64,000 nucleotides of DNA from Microbacterium rhizomatis (GCF_008710745.1 NZ_VYSA01000001.1:992001-1056000); one strand, 5' to 3'; shown: positions 15,664 to 25,703, counted from the stretch's first letter. Made by a program: numbers and translations. The notes: generated by a model not told the origin, from the letters alone.

Positions 15664-15688
15664 GAAGGGCCCGCGTCGCGGACCCTTC
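15664..15688 (-). terminator. Intrinsic terminator after tRNA-Pro
   Basis: On the minus strand GAAGGG-t-CCGCG pairs with GCGG-g-CCCTTC across a short loop, 11 bases beyond the tRNA 3' end, followed by TTCGTCTTAA. Confidence 0.7.
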
Positions 15689-15698
15689 GCCGTTTCTG

Positions 15699-15772
<74 letters not shown>

Positions 15773-15885
15773 AGGCCCGCACCTGAGCGCGGACAACTCC
15801 CCTATCTTAGCCGGTCGTCCGCCACCCTGTGAAACCACGCTCGACGAGCGCTGTGCAACGCCTTGCCCATGTCGGCACCCGTGGG

Positions 15886-15891
15886 TAGCGT
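15886..15891 (+). promoter_or_regulatory. Leaderless -10 box of the GNAT gene
   Basis: TAGCGT six bases before the ATG at 15898. Confidence 0.5.
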
Positions 15892-15897
15892 CGGCCC

Positions 15898-16473
15898 ATG
15901 CCAGACATCACGATTGCGCCCGCCACCGCCGACCGCAGCGATGACGCCGAGCACGCCCTCACCGGCGGTGGCGATGGCGCGAGCTGCCGCTGCCAGTGGT
16001 GGACGATCACCAACGCCGAGTTTCAGGCGGCGTCCGTCGACGACAAGGCCGAGATGCTCCGCAGCGAGATGAGGGCCGATCCCCCACCCGGGCTGATCGC
16101 GTACGTCGACGGCGAGGCCGCGGGCTGGATCCGCGTCGGTCCCCGTGATGCCCAGCGCCGCATCGCCCGCACCCGTGAGTTCGCCGACGCCACGCAGCCG
16201 TGGGACGATCCTTCGATCTGGGCGGTGTCGTGCTTCGTGGTGCGCAAGGAGTACCGGGGCATCGGGCTCAACGCGCGCCTGCTCGCGGCCGCCGTCGATT
16301 TCGCACGTGCACACGGGGCCGCGACCGTCGAGGGCTACCCGATCGACACCTCCGTCGGCAAGAAGTCGCCCAACAACCTCTTCCGAGGCGTGCTGTCGGT
16401 GTTCGCCGACGCGGGCTTCCGCGAGGTTGCGCGCCCCAAGCCCGACCGGGCGATCGTGGCGCTGCAGCTCTGA
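15898..16473 (+). CDS. GNAT-family N-acetyltransferase
   Basis: 191-aa acetyl-CoA-dependent acyltransferase. The core strand and pyrophosphate loop are SIWAVSCFVVRKEYRGIGLNARLLAAAVDFA, carrying the RxxGxx(A/G) signature, followed by the GYPIDT strand. Near the N-terminus is CRCQWW, a Cys/Trp cluster common in one uncharacterised GNAT subgroup. The substrate is unknown. The C-terminal half ends FADAGFREVARPKPDRAIVALQL, typical of the fold. It uses a leaderless-type start and is cotranscribable with the S4 gene 99 bases downstream. Confidence 0.85.
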   Translation: MPDITIAPATADRSDDAEHALTGGGDGASCRCQWWTITNAEFQAASVDDKAEMLRSEMRADPPPGLIAYVDGEAAGWIRVGPRDAQRRIARTREFADATQPWDDPSIWAVSCFVVRKEYRGIGLNARLLAAAVDFARAHGAATVEGYPIDTSVGKKSPNNLFRGVLSVFADAGFREVARPKPDRAIVALQL

Positions 16474-16572
16474 AGCGTTCCGCGGAAGCCGGCCGGCAGC
16501 GTCCTACGATGGACGGGCGCCCGCTCGCCAGACACCATCGCGCACAGACCTATTCGCCCACAGAGGAGTCCT

Positions 16573-16953
16573 GTGACCTCGTCGTCCGCCTCCGCACGGG
16601 TCGACGCATGGCTCTGGGCCGTTCGCATCTACAAGACCCGGTCAGCCGCGACGTCGGCATGCCGGGCCGGGCACGTGCGGGTCAACGGAGAGCGTGCGAA
16701 GGCCGCGCAACCCGTGAAGATCGGCGACGAACTGCGTGTGCGGATCGCCGGATTCGATCGGATGCTCGTCGTGCGTGCCCCCATCAGCAAACGCGTGGGC
16801 GCCGCCGTCGTCGCGACGGCGATGGACGACCAGACGCCTCCGCCGCCGTCGAAGGAATCCATGCCGTTCGTTCCGGTGCGTGACCGAGGAGCAGGACGCC
16901 CGACCAAGCGCGAACGCCGCGACATCGACAAGCTGCGCGGGCGCGAGGACTGA
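16573..16953 (+). CDS. S4-domain RNA-binding protein (HslR-like)
   Basis: 126-aa protein with an N-terminal S4 domain (RVDAWLWAVRIYKTRSAATSACRAGHVRVNGERAKAA in order, split over the two helices and the loop) and a basic tail (RPTKRERRDIDKLRG). It belongs to the Hsp15/HslR type, which in E. coli binds stalled 50S subunits carrying peptidyl-tRNA; in actinobacteria the function is inferred. GAGGAG stands six bases before the GTG at 16573. Confidence 0.9.
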   Translation: MTSSSASARVDAWLWAVRIYKTRSAATSACRAGHVRVNGERAKAAQPVKIGDELRVRIAGFDRMLVVRAPISKRVGAAVVATAMDDQTPPPPSKESMPFVPVRDRGAGRPTKRERRDIDKLRGRED

Positions 16954-16983
16954 CGCTCAAGCGGGCCAGCGACAGCGACCGGC

Positions 16984-17883
16984 TCAGAACAGGTCCTGGC
17001 CCCACGCCGCCCCGCGGACCGTGGCGCCCGCCGCGCTGACTCGCTCGGCGAGCCCGCGGTCGCTCGTGACGACGGTCACCGTGCGACCCGCGGCGACGAG
17101 AGAGACGGTCTCGGCCACGATGGCGTCGTCACCGGATGCCTCAGCCCGAACGACACGGACGGCCCCGGTCGCATCCGCGACCCCTCGTGCCGCGCCTTCG
17201 ACGACCGCGACGATCTCGGGGTACCACGCGGTTGCGGGCAGGCCCAGGGCTGCCGCATCCACTCCCCCGGCGTCAAGCGCCTCGAGCCGGGCGATCACGC
17301 GCGCGGCCGCGCCGGCGCGATCCTTCCACCAGCCGTCGGGGACCGACCCCATGACGTTCGCCACATCGACGACGATCGCAGGTCGGACGGCGAGGAGCGA
17401 ACGGAGCGCCGCCCACGAGTTCGCGAACCCCGGGTGCAGCGGAAGATCATCGACCTCGCCGACGGGCACCCAGGCCAGGGCGTGACTCTCGGGGTCGCTG
17501 ATCACCGGTTCGAACGGCGTGACGACATCGCCCACGAGCGTGGTGTAGGTCCAGACGTCGAGGTCGAGCACGCTGACGAAACGCGGTGCGATCGCGGCGT
17601 CGGGCACACCGGCCTCCTCCGCCGCTTCGCGGAGGGCCGCGGCACGCGCGGATTCGTGCTCGTGCCGCGCACCGCCGGGCAGCGCCCAGGTGTCACCGAA
17701 GTGGCTCCACGACACCCGGTGCTGCAGCAGCACGCCGCGCGCGGGGTCGAGCGCGAGCAGACCGGCGGCGCCGAACCGCCCCCAGTATCGTTCGCCGGTC
17801 GGCGCCACGACCCACGCGTCACCGGGGTCGCGCGGGCCGAGTGGGCGGCGCGGTTCCCCGGGGGCGGGCGGCTGGATCGTCAC
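16984..17883 (-). CDS. NUDIX hydrolase fused to a NYN/PIN-like nuclease domain
   Basis: 299-aa two-domain protein. Residues ~30-155 are a NUDIX domain: LPGGARHEHESARAAALREA followed by AEEAG matches the Nudix box GX5EX7REUXEEXGU. Residues ~167-299 resemble a NYN/PIN-like RNase fold: AIVVDVANVMGSVPDGWWKDR has the first conserved Asp and Asn, ASGDDAIVAETV the middle acidic pair, and TVVTSDRGLAERV the third Asp with a following Arg. Such a fusion could hydrolyse an mRNA 5' cap-like or nucleotide modification and then cleave RNA, but this is inference. The GTG at 17883 is the likely start, with a modest ribosome site (AAAGG). Confidence 0.8.
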   Translation of the reverse strand: MTIQPPAPGEPRRPLGPRDPGDAWVVAPTGERYWGRFGAAGLLALDPARGVLLQHRVSWSHFGDTWALPGGARHEHESARAAALREAAEEAGVPDAAIAPRFVSVLDLDVWTYTTLVGDVVTPFEPVISDPESHALAWVPVGEVDDLPLHPGFANSWAALRSLLAVRPAIVVDVANVMGSVPDGWWKDRAGAAARVIARLEALDAGGVDAAALGLPATAWYPEIVAVVEGAARGVADATGAVRVVRAEASGDDAIVAETVSLVAAGRTVTVVTSDRGLAERVSAAGATVRGAAWGQDLF

Positions 17884-17945
17884 CGGTCCAGCCTTTCACA
17901 GCACGGGCTCCAGACCGCATCCACCGCCATGTTCCGACTCATGCC

Positions 17946-19469
17946 TCAGCGCGTGCGGCGCTCCCGTACGCGCATGTTGACGACGATGGGCGTGCCCTCG
18001 AAGCCGTAGATCTCGCGCAGGCGGCGCTGGATGAACCGGCGGTAGCCGGGGTCGAGGAATCCGGTCGTGAACAGCACGAAGGTCGGCGGGCGCGTGGAGG
18101 CCTGGGTGCCGAACAGGATGCGCGGCTGCTTGCCCCCGCGAAGGGGGTGCGGATGCTCGGCCACGAGCTCGGAGAGGAAGGCGTTGAACTTGCCGGTCGC
18201 GATGCGCTGGTCCCACGACGTCAGCGCGGTCTCGAGCGCAGGGACGAGCTTCTCGAGGTGACGCCCGGTCTTGGCCGAGATGTTGACCCGGGGCGCCCAC
18301 GCGACGTGAGCGAGATCCTGTTCGATCTCACGCTCGAGGTACCGACGGCGATCCTGGTTCTCCATGTCGTCGTCGAGCAGGCGGTCCCACTTGTTGAATG
18401 CGAGCACCAGCGCGCGACCGGATTCGAGCACCATGTCGATGATGCGCACATCCTGTTCGCTGACCGACTGCGAGACATCGAGGACGACCACGGCCACCTC
18501 GGCCTTCTCGAGCGCGGCCGACGTGCGCAGCGACGCGTAGAAATCTGCGCCCTGCTGCAGGTGGACACGCCGACGGATGCCTGCGGTGTCGACGAGCTGC
18601 CACAGCTTGCCGCCGAGTTCGACGATCTCGTCCACCGGATCGCGGGTCGTGCCCGCGAGCTCGTTGACGACGACACGCTCCTCACCCGCGGCCTTGTTCA
18701 GGAGCGAGGACTTGCCGACGTTGGGACGACCCAGGATCGCGACGCGTCGCGGCCCCCCGATCTCGTACGAGGCGACGGCCGAAACGGCCGGCAGCACCTT
18801 CATGACCTCATCGAGGAGGTCCGCGACACCGCGGCCGTGGATAGCCGAGACCGGGTACGGTTCGCCGAGGCCCAGGTTCCAGAGCGCGGCGGCCTCCGGC
18901 TCGTGACGGGCGTCGTCGATCTTGTTGGCGACGAGGAACACCGGCTTGCCGCTGCGCCGGAGGAGCTTCACCACGGCCTCGTCGGTGGATGTCGCGCCGA
19001 CCATCGCATCGACCACGAACAGCACCACGTCGCACAGGTCGATCGCGATCTCGGCCTGCGCCGCGACCGACAAATCGATTCCTCGCGCGTCGGGCTCCCA
19101 TCCTCCGGTGTCCACGAGCGAGAACCGCCGGTCCATCCACTCCGCCTTGTACGTCACGCGGTCGCGCGTCACGCCCGGGGTGTCTTCGACGACAGCCTCG
19201 CGGCGGCCCAGGATGCGGTTGACCAGCGCCGACTTGCCCACGTTGGGGCGACCGACGATCGCGACGACCGGCAGTGCGGGCAGGTATTCGATCCCGTCCA
19301 GACCGCGTTCGTTCATCTCGAGCAGCGCGGCGTCCGCCTCGTCGAGCTCGTAGTCCGCGAGGCTCGCCCGAAGTGTCGCTGCGCGCGCCTCGGCGAGGCC
19401 CTCGTCCAGCTCGGCCATCTTCTCGACGAGTCGGTCAGGACCGCCCTCGTATTCGTCTTCAGCGCCCAT
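17946..19469 (-). CDS. der: Ribosome biogenesis GTPase Der (EngA)
   Basis: 507-aa tandem GTPase needed for 50S subunit assembly. Two P-loops are visible, [15 protein letters not shown] near residue 72 and [15 protein letters not shown] near residue 247, each followed by its DTPG/DTAG switch ([27 protein letters not shown]) and NKxD specificity motif ([15 protein letters not shown]). The C-terminal KH-like domain ends RVRERRTR. About 65 residues at the N-terminus precede the first G domain, acidic and helical, longer than in E. coli Der but common in actinobacteria. It overlaps cmk by 11 bases, as in M. tuberculosis (Rv1712-Rv1713). Confidence 0.97.
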   Translation of the reverse strand: MGAEDEYEGGPDRLVEKMAELDEGLAEARAATLRASLADYELDEADAALLEMNERGLDGIEYLPALPVVAIVGRPNVGKSALVNRILGRREAVVEDTPGVTRDRVTYKAEWMDRRFSLVDTGGWEPDARGIDLSVAAQAEIAIDLCDVVLFVVDAMVGATSTDEAVVKLLRRSGKPVFLVANKIDDARHEPEAAALWNLGLGEPYPVSAIHGRGVADLLDEVMKVLPAVSAVASYEIGGPRRVAILGRPNVGKSSLLNKAAGEERVVVNELAGTTRDPVDEIVELGGKLWQLVDTAGIRRRVHLQQGADFYASLRTSAALEKAEVAVVVLDVSQSVSEQDVRIIDMVLESGRALVLAFNKWDRLLDDDMENQDRRRYLEREIEQDLAHVAWAPRVNISAKTGRHLEKLVPALETALTSWDQRIATGKFNAFLSELVAEHPHPLRGGKQPRILFGTQASTRPPTFVLFTTGFLDPGYRRFIQRRLREIYGFEGTPIVVNMRVRERRTR

Positions 19470-20172
19470 AGCGCGCTCCTGTCTCCGTGCGGACCACCTC
19501 GAGGATGGCGTTCACGGTCTGTTCGAAATCCAGTGTCGTCGAGTCCACGACGACCACGCCGGGTGCGGCGGTCATGAAGTCCACGACGGTCGAGTCGGAG
19601 GCATCGCGCCGCCGCAGCGCCGCAGCGACCGTTGCAGCGTCCTGCGTCGTGACCTCTGCGCTGCGTCGCGCGGCACGTACCTCGGGCGAGGCGGTCAGCA
19701 GGATGCGCACGGGCGCGTCCGGCGCGACGACGGTGGTGATGTCGCGTCCCTCGACGATCACGCCGGGTTTCGCGGATCCGGTCGCAAGGCTTCGGAAGAG
19801 CGACGTCAGCGTCGCGCGTACTTCGGGCACGCGGGCGACGCCGCTCACCGCATCCGTCACGCGGGGCTGCCGGATCGCGTCGGTGATATCCGCCTCGCCC
19901 ACCCGCACCCAGTGCTGATCGGGATCGAGTGAGATCGCATAGTCGAAGTCGGCAGATGCGGAAACGACAGCATCGAGATCCGACGTGTCGGCGCCGAGTT
20001 CGAGCGCGTGCCAGGCGAGCGCGCGGTATGCGGCGCCGGTATCGAGGAAGTCGAAGCCGAGGCGGCGCGCCGCCTCTTTGGAGACGCTCGATTTTCCGCT
20101 GCCGGCCGGCCCGTCGATCGCGACGATGATCGGCGCGAGCTCCAGGCCGGTGGTTGTCGTGGGGTCAGTCAT
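19459..20172 (-). CDS. cmk: Cytidylate kinase
   Basis: 237-aa (d)CMP kinase that makes (d)CDP from ATP. The P-loop is [18 protein letters not shown], and the CMP-binding region includes [15 protein letters not shown] and [19 protein letters not shown]. The lid and C-terminal helix follow (RRDASDSTV). The ATG at 20172 overlaps the end of tyrA by eight bases, and its own end overlaps der by 11, so translation is coupled in the block tyrA-cmk-der. Confidence 0.96.
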   Translation of the reverse strand: MTDPTTTTGLELAPIIVAIDGPAGSGKSSVSKEAARRLGFDFLDTGAAYRALAWHALELGADTSDLDAVVSASADFDYAISLDPDQHWVRVGEADITDAIRQPRVTDAVSGVARVPEVRATLTSLFRSLATGSAKPGVIVEGRDITTVVAPDAPVRILLTASPEVRAARRSAEVTTQDAATVAAALRRRDASDSTVVDFMTAAPGVVVVDSTTLDFEQTVNAILEVVRTETGARYGR

Positions 20173-21331
20173 TCGTCGTGCTCGCGATCTTCCAGCCGCG
20201 CGCCTCCAGGCCATCGACGGCGCGGCGCACCGCCGCCGGGACCACGCTGATCTCGGCGAGGCCGAACTGCGCACCGGGCGAATGCTCGAGCCGCAGGTCT
20301 TCGACGTTCACGTCGAGTTCGCCGAGCTCGCCGAACAAGCGCCCGAGCTGACCGGGCGTGTCGTCGACCATGACCACGACCGATTCGAAGCGGCGGTTCT
20401 GCCCGTGCTTGCCGGGGAGGAGCTCGACGCCCTCGTTCCCGCGCCGGATCATGTCGGCCACCGATCGGCGAGCGCCCGGCGCCTCCGGCGCACGCAACGC
20501 GTCGGCCACGGCGGACAGATCGGCGGCGAGCGCGTCGAGGACGTCGACTACGGGCTCGGCGTTCGCGCCGAGGATCTGCACCCAGAGTTCGGGGGCGGAC
20601 GCGGCGATGCGCGTCGTGTCGCGCACCCCTTGACCGGCAAGGCGCAGCGAGCCCGCCGGGGCGTCTACGAAGCGCCCGGCCAGGAGGCTCGCCACGAGCT
20701 GCGGAACGTGCGAGACGAGGGCGACCGATCGGTCGTGCTCCTCCGGCGCCATCTCCACGGGGGTGGCGCCCAGGTCGAGAGCCAGGCCCTCGACCAGCGT
20801 GAGATCGGCCGCAGGCGTCTCTTCGTCGCGGCAGACCACCCACGGGCGTCCGACGAAGAGGTCGGCGCGCGCCGAGATCGCGCCGCCGCGCTCGCGACCG
20901 GCGAGCGGATGCGACCCGATGTAGTGCGTGAGGTCGATGCCTCGGGCGCGGAGTTCACGAAGGGGTTCGAGCTTGACGCTCGCGACGTCGGTCACCACGG
21001 TGCCGGGATAGGCGGCGAGCTCCCGCGCGATGACGGCGGCCGTGACGTCAGGCGGCACGGCCACGACGATGAGCGACGGCCGATCGCCGGCGAGCGCCGC
21101 GCGCCCCGCCCCGTAGTCGATCGCGAGGCGGAGTTGAGCGGGTGAACTGTCATCGAGGACGACATCGACGCCCAACCCTCGGAGGCCGTGTCCGATGCTC
21201 GAGCCGAGCAGACCGGCGCCCACGATCCGCACCGTCCCGGTGGTCCGCGGCGCGAGCGGTGCGCCGCCGGCGACCGGAAGGCGGGATGCCGGCTGGTCGG
21301 CGCGCGCGGAGACGCCGGTCGTGTCGGTCAC
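20165..21331 (-). CDS. tyrA: Prephenate dehydrogenase
   Basis: 388-aa enzyme converting prephenate to 4-hydroxyphenylpyruvate for tyrosine synthesis. The NAD-binding motif [17 protein letters not shown] is near residue 34, and the catalytic region includes [15 protein letters not shown] with the conserved His and [12 protein letters not shown]-terminal segment ([21 protein letters not shown]) looks like an ACT domain, which would allow feedback by an aromatic amino acid. Overlaps rluB by four bases and cmk by eight. TyrA is an insertion relative to the M. tuberculosis order. Confidence 0.94.
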   Translation of the reverse strand: MTDTTGVSARADQPASRLPVAGGAPLAPRTTGTVRIVGAGLLGSSIGHGLRGLGVDVVLDDSSPAQLRLAIDYGAGRAALAGDRPSLIVVAVPPDVTAAVIARELAAYPGTVVTDVASVKLEPLRELRARGIDLTHYIGSHPLAGRERGGAISARADLFVGRPWVVCRDEETPAADLTLVEGLALDLGATPVEMAPEEHDRSVALVSHVPQLVASLLAGRFVDAPAGSLRLAGQGVRDTTRIAASAPELWVQILGANAEPVVDVLDALAADLSAVADALRAPEAPGARRSVADMIRRGNEGVELLPGKHGQNRRFESVVVMVDDTPGQLGRLFGELGELDVNVEDLRLEHSPGAQFGLAEISVVPAAVRRAVDGLEARGWKIASTTND

Positions 21332-22155
21332 TGGGTCTCCTCGTCAGGCGGCGGCGAGTCATCAGCCGCCCGGCGCGCGAGGGTGAGCAGCGCGCCGCGC
21401 TCCACTTTAGTCAACTCGCGGGCCTGACCGACTGGGAGACTTCCCAGGTGGAGGGGGCCGAACTGGCGACGGACCAGTTCGACGACGGGATGCCCTACCT
21501 CGGCCATCATCCGACGCACGATGCGGTTGCGCCCCGAATGCAGCGTGAGCTCCACCAGCGATCCGGTGCCCCGGTCCGAGCTGGACAGGAGGCGGGCCTT
21601 GTCTGCGGCGATGGGGCCGTCCTCGAGCTGCACTCCGCGGGTGAGCGCGGCGATCGTCTGCGCGGTCACTCGACCGTCCACCTTTGCGATGTACACCTTC
21701 GTGACCCCGAAGGCGGGGTGGGCGAGGATGTGGGCCAGTGCCCCGTCGTTCGTGAGGATCAGGAGCCCGCTGGTATCAGCATCCAATCGTCCGACGTTGT
21801 AGAGGCGCTCCTCCCAGTCGGCGGTGAACTGGCGCAGATCGGGACGACCGCGGTCGTCCTTCATCGAGCTGACGACACCGGTGGGCTTGTTGAGCACCAC
21901 GTACCGCATGGTGGAGTCGAACTGGATGGCAGTGCCGTCGACGTCGACCAGGTCGGTCGCGGGATCGACTCGGGTGCCGAGCTCGTCGACGACGACACCG
22001 TTCACCCGCACGCGACCCTCGACGATGAGCTGTTCGGCCACGCGGCGCGATGCGACGCCGGCGTTGGCGAGTGCCTTGTTCAACCGGACGCCGTCAGACC
22101 CCCGCCCATCGCCCGAGGGCCCCTCGGTTACTGAACCTGCCGAAGACTCGCTCAT
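21328..22155 (-). CDS. rluB: 23S rRNA pseudouridine synthase, RluB type
   Basis: 275-aa RsuA/RluB-family enzyme that makes pseudouridine in 23S rRNA. It begins with an S4 domain (RLNKALANAGVASRRVAEQLIVEGRVRVNG), followed by the catalytic GRLDADTSGLLILTNDG with the essential Asp, and LHSGRNRIVRRMMAEVGHPV. Start and end overlap scpB and tyrA by four bases each. Confidence 0.93.
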   Translation of the reverse strand: MSESSAGSVTEGPSGDGRGSDGVRLNKALANAGVASRRVAEQLIVEGRVRVNGVVVDELGTRVDPATDLVDVDGTAIQFDSTMRYVVLNKPTGVVSSMKDDRGRPDLRQFTADWEERLYNVGRLDADTSGLLILTNDGALAHILAHPAFGVTKVYIAKVDGRVTAQTIAALTRGVQLEDGPIAADKARLLSSSDRGTGSLVELTLHSGRNRIVRRMMAEVGHPVVELVRRQFGPLHLGSLPVGQARELTKVERGALLTLARRAADDSPPPDEETQ

Positions 22156-22805
22156 CGCACCACCAGATCGTCGAAGCCGTCCGCGCCGTCGTCCAGGAGC
22201 GGTGAGATGTGCGGCAGCTCGTCGAGCGAGTTGATGCCGAGATTCGTGAGCAAGGCGTCCGTGGTGCCGTAGTTGATCGCACCGGTCTCGGCGTCGGTGA
22301 ACACCTCGGTGATGAGCCCCCGCGCGAGAAGCGTGCGCACCACCGAGTCCACGTTGACCGCACGGATCGAGGCGACCTGGCTGCGGCTGACCGGCTGCTT
22401 GTACGCGATCACCGCGAGCGTCTCGAGCGCGGCCTGCGAGAGCCGCGACGGCGCCTGCGTGTTCACGAACTCGGTCACCAGGTCGTCGTGCTCTGCGCGG
22501 ACGTACAGACGCCAGCCTCCGCCGACCTCGCGCAGCTCGAATCCGCGACGCGGCCCGCCGGCCAGTCCGTCGTAATCCTCGACCAGCGCCTGGACCGCCT
22601 GCCGAACGGCGGGCACGGGCGCGCCGACCGCCGTGGCCAGGGCGACGAGACTCTGCGGCTCTTCGACGACGAGGAGGATCGCCTCCAGTCGCCGCGCCAC
22701 CGATGCCGGATCATGCGGTCGACGCACGGCCTCGGTCGCGTCTGCGTGCGTCTCTGTCGCTTCCGCAGCAGCCTCGTTGGTGGAGGTGGAAGTCTCATCG
22801 GTCAT
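22152..22805 (-). CDS. scpB: Segregation and condensation protein B
   Basis: 217-aa kleisin-associated winged-helix protein that works with ScpA and SMC in chromosome condensation. Conserved elements are SVARRLEAILLVVEEP at the start of the first winged helix and SQAALETLAVIAYKQPVSRSQVA plus GLITEVFTDAETG in the second. An acidic ~25-residue N-terminal tail (TSTNEAAAEATETHADATEA) precedes the fold. Overlaps scpA by 11 bases. Confidence 0.95.
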   Translation of the reverse strand: MTDETSTSTNEAAAEATETHADATEAVRRPHDPASVARRLEAILLVVEEPQSLVALATAVGAPVPAVRQAVQALVEDYDGLAGGPRRGFELREVGGGWRLYVRAEHDDLVTEFVNTQAPSRLSQAALETLAVIAYKQPVSRSQVASIRAVNVDSVVRTLLARGLITEVFTDAETGAINYGTTDALLTNLGINSLDELPHISPLLDDGADGFDDLVVR

Positions 22806-23661
22806 AGTCGGCTCCCAGCGTGGCGAGGTTCTCCTCCGACCACCGTTCGGCGGTCCAGCGGAGGGTCAGTTCTCCGAGCGGCTCGAGCTGCTCGAACGAC
22901 AGTGCGGCGTGACGGTACAGCTCGAGCACCGAGAGGAACCGCGCCACAAAGACTCCCGGCTGCGCGACACCGGCCACCAGCTCGCGGAAGCTCAGCGAAC
23001 CCGCGGCACGCAGGAGCGTGACGACGATCGCTGCCTGCTCGCGGATGCTCACCAGCGGCGCATGCAGGTGGTCGAGGCCGACCTGCGGAATCTCTCGCGG
23101 CGTCATCGCGAGGATGGCCAGAGCGGCGAAGTCATCGGGTGTGAGCGTCCAGACCAGTTCCGGCGTGGCCCGGCGGTACTTCTCGTCGAGCCGGACAGCG
23201 CGAACGTGGCGGCGGTCCTCGGCCTGCAGCCGGGACGCGAACCACGTCGACACCTGTTTGAACGCCCGGTACTGGAGCAACCGAGCGAACAGCAGATCGC
23301 GCGCCTCCAGGAGGGCGACGGACTCCGCATCCACGAACTCGCCCTGTGGAAGAAGACCCGCGACCTTCATGTCGAGCAGAGTGGCGGCCACGACGAGGAA
23401 CTCGGATGCCTCTTCGAGCTCCGCGTCCACGTCGAGTTGACGCAGGTAGCCGATGAACTCGTCGGTCACACGGCTGAGCGAGATCTCGGTGATGTCGAGC
23501 TCGTGTTTGGAGATCAGCGTCAGAAGAAGGTCGAACGGTCCGTCGAACACGCCGAGCGACACGCGAAACCCGGGGTCGGCGGCCTCGGCGGGCTCGGCAG
23601 GCTCGGCGGGCTCGTCAACCGGGGAGTCGTCAGCGACCCAGCCGTCAGGCGACAGCACCAC
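22795..23661 (-). CDS. scpA: Segregation and condensation protein A (kleisin)
   Basis: 288-aa kleisin bridging the SMC heads. The N-terminal signature FDGPFDLLLTLISKHELDITEISLS and the helical DLLFARLLQYRAFKQVSTWF are characteristic, and the C-terminal winged helix (FVARFLSVLELYRHAALSFEQ) binds the SMC head. There is an acidic Ala/Glu/Pro linker at residues ~13-28 (EPAEPAEPAEAAD). The GTG at 23661 has GGGAG upstream and overlaps parA by 17 bases. Confidence 0.95.
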   Translation of the reverse strand: MVLSPDGWVADDSPVDEPAEPAEPAEAADPGFRVSLGVFDGPFDLLLTLISKHELDITEISLSRVTDEFIGYLRQLDVDAELEEASEFLVVAATLLDMKVAGLLPQGEFVDAESVALLEARDLLFARLLQYRAFKQVSTWFASRLQAEDRRHVRAVRLDEKYRRATPELVWTLTPDDFAALAILAMTPREIPQVGLDHLHAPLVSIREQAAIVVTLLRAAGSLSFRELVAGVAQPGVFVARFLSVLELYRHAALSFEQLEPLGELTLRWTAERWSEENLATLGADYDR

Positions 23662-24550
23662 GCGCGACCAGCTCCCGGGCGAGCCGCAGGTACGCCTGCG
23701 CGGCCGGATGCTCGGGAGCGAATTCCGTGATCGGCATGCCCGAGACCGAGGCGTCGGGGAACTTCACGGTGCGCCCGATCACGGTCTCGAGAACGTCGTC
23801 GCCGAATGCCTCGACGACGCGCTCCAGCACCTCGCGCGAGTGCAGCGTGCGCGGGTCGTACATCGTCGCGAGCACACCGTCGAGCTCGATCGTCGGATTG
23901 AGACGGTCGCGCACCTTGTCGATCGTCTCGATCAGCAGCGCGACGCCGCGGAGCGCGAAGAACTCGCACTCGAGCGGAATCACGACACCGTGGCTTGCCG
24001 TCAGCGCGTTCACGGTGAGAAGACCCAGCGACGGCTGGCAGTCGATCAGGATCACGTCGTACTCGGGCGCGACCTTCCGCAGCACGCGGGCGAGGATCGT
24101 CTCGCGTGCTACCTCGTTGACGAGGTGCACCTCGGCGGCCGAGAGATCGATGTTGGCGGGGAGGATGTCGAGCCCCGGCGTCGATGTCTCGACGATCACT
24201 TCGCGCGGATCGCGCTTGGTGTCGAGAAGGAGGTCGTAGATCGTCGGCACGTCATGCGTCTGGATGCCGAGCCCAGCCGACAGCGCACCCTGGGGGTCGA
24301 AGTCGACCGCGAGCACGCGACGGCCGTATTCGGCGAGAGCCGCCGCGAGGTTGATCGTGGTGGTCGTCTTGCCGACGCCACCCTTCTGGTTGCACAGCGA
24401 GATGATGCGTGCCGGGCCGTGGCCGTCGAGCGGCGGCGGGGTCGGGAAGCCGTGATACGGACGCCCGGTCGGCCCCATCGGGGTGCCGTCCTCAGAGACC
24501 GCCGTCGCGCCTCGTTTGCTGCCCGCCACAGACTCTCCTGACTTCGCCAT
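23645..24550 (-). CDS. parA: ParA-family ATPase (Soj-like, scpAB operon)
   Basis: 301-aa deviant Walker-A ATPase. CNQKGGVGKTTTTINLAAAL is the P-loop with the signature lysine, VLAVDFDPQGALSAGLG the Walker A' motif, and VILIDCQPSLGLLTVNAL the Walker B region. The first ~50 residues are a basic, disordered lead-in (SKRGATAVSEDG). This ParA type is linked to scpAB in actinobacteria (Rv1708), and is distinct from the ori-linked parAB pair; no parB is in the window. The ATG at 24550 is the likely start, with a TACAAT -10 at 24562-24567, giving a very short leader. Confidence 0.95.
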   Translation of the reverse strand: MAKSGESVAGSKRGATAVSEDGTPMGPTGRPYHGFPTPPPLDGHGPARIISLCNQKGGVGKTTTTINLAAALAEYGRRVLAVDFDPQGALSAGLGIQTHDVPTIYDLLLDTKRDPREVIVETSTPGLDILPANIDLSAAEVHLVNEVARETILARVLRKVAPEYDVILIDCQPSLGLLTVNALTASHGVVIPLECEFFALRGVALLIETIDKVRDRLNPTIELDGVLATMYDPRTLHSREVLERVVEAFGDDVLETVIGRTVKFPDASVSGMPITEFAPEHPAAQAYLRLARELVARGAVA

Positions 24551-24561
24551 GCCGTTTCCCG

Positions 24562-24567
24562 ATTGTA
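24562..24567 (-). promoter_or_regulatory. -10 box of parA-scpAB-rluB-tyrA-cmk-der
   Basis: TACAAT 11 bases upstream of the parA ATG on the minus strand. The genes from parA to der all overlap, so this may drive seven genes. Confidence 0.5.
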
Positions 24568-24748
24568 GCGGCGACCGGGCCGCGCCCCGCGATGCCTCGC
24601 CCGGAGTCCGGCCCGCAACTCCCGACGCCAGACGCACACTCGCCACGCCGCACCGACACAGGAGAACGCACGGATACAGGAAGTTCGGCGACCGAATCGT
24701 CCTGATCTCGTGATTCCGCCTGCGCTCGCGAGAAGCCGGACAGCCCGT

Positions 24749-25702
24749 TCAGCGCGCGCGAGGGTGCGACGTCGTGTACACGTCGCGCAGCGCGTCGATC
24801 GACACGTGCGTGTAGATCTGGGTGGTCGAGACCGAGGCGTGCCCGAGCAGCTCCTGAACGACGCGCACGTCCGCCCCGCCCTGGAGCAGATGGGTGGCGA
24901 ACGAATGCCGCAGCGTGTGCGGCGAAACATGTGCGGTCAGCCCCGCCCGCTCGGCAGCGCCGACGATCACGAGCCACGCGCTCTGCCTCGACAACGGCGC
25001 ACCGCGGGCACCGAGGAAGAGCCGGGGTGTCGCCCTTCCGCGCCGCGACAGCTCCGGCCGCGACCGCGTGAGGTAGGCCTCGAGTGCCCTGCGCGCAAAT
25101 GAGCCGACGGGGATGATCCGCTCCTTCGAGCCCTTTCCGCGTACCCGCAGCACATCGCCGTGCGAGACGTCGTCGACATCGAGCTGGACGATCTCCGACA
25201 CTCGCGCGCCGGTCGCGTAGAGCAACTCGAGCAGCGCGCGGTCGCGAATCGCGATGATGTCGGCCACGAATGCCTCGGCGGGCACTCCCCCGTCCGCGGC
25301 GTCGGTCGACGGGGCAGGACCCGAGGCATCCAGCAGCTGTTCCACCTGATCGATCGTGAGCGCCTTGGGCAGGCGACGCGCGGCTTTGGGCGGCCGGAGC
25401 CTGCCGCTCGGATCGTCGTGCTCGATGCCCTCTCTCACCAGATGCCGGTGCAGGCCTCGCACCGAGGACTGCAGGCGCGCAAGGCTGGATGCGGCGGGAG
25501 GGGGCTGCTCGGATGCCCTCTCTGCTGCGAACTGCGTGACGAGTGCGGAAGTGATCTCGGCGGAATCGTCGATGTTGTGACTCTGCAGCCAATCGAGATA
25601 CCCCGCCAGGTCTCGACGGTAGGCGGCGACCGTATGGTCGGACAGGCCGCGTTCGATCGATATGTGGCGAAGGTATTCGTCGACCGCTCGATCGAGCCGC
25701 AT
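24749..25702 (-). CDS. xerD: Tyrosine recombinase XerD
   Basis: 317-aa site-specific recombinase that resolves chromosome dimers at dif. The catalytic residues are visible: Arg in [13 protein letters not shown], Lys in [12 protein letters not shown], HxxR in [18 protein letters not shown], His in [15 protein letters not shown], and the nucleophilic Tyr in that last motif. The N-terminal SAM-like DNA-binding domain is complete. A Pro/Ala/Gly-rich insert ([16 protein letters not shown]) sits near residue 130. Its place between NUDIX/pyrG and the parA-scp genes matches Rv1701, so this is the housekeeping recombinase and not a phage integrase. The ATG is one base after the upstream stop. Confidence 0.95.
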   Translation of the reverse strand: MRLDRAVDEYLRHISIERGLSDHTVAAYRRDLAGYLDWLQSHNIDDSAEITSALVTQFAAERASEQPPPAASSLARLQSSVRGLHRHLVREGIEHDDPSGRLRPPKAARRLPKALTIDQVEQLLDASGPAPSTDAADGGVPAEAFVADIIAIRDRALLELLYATGARVSEIVQLDVDDVSHGDVLRVRGKGSKERIIPVGSFARRALEAYLTRSRPELSRRGRATPRLFLGARGAPLSRQSAWLVIVGAAERAGLTAHVSPHTLRHSFATHLLQGGADVRVVQELLGHASVSTTQIYTHVSIDALRDVYTTSHPRAR

Positions 25703-25703
25703 G

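Noticed and set aside
17586-19577. 663-codon open frame on the plus strand
   Set aside because: Shadow of the NUDIX-NYN and der genes in high-GC DNA; composition is Arg/Asp/Glu/Gly-rich as in other antisense frames.
24749-25702. Tyrosine recombinase as sign of a mobile element
   Set aside because: Synteny with pyrG-NUDIX-xerD-parA-scp and full XerD motifs; no attachment repeats or phage genes nearby.
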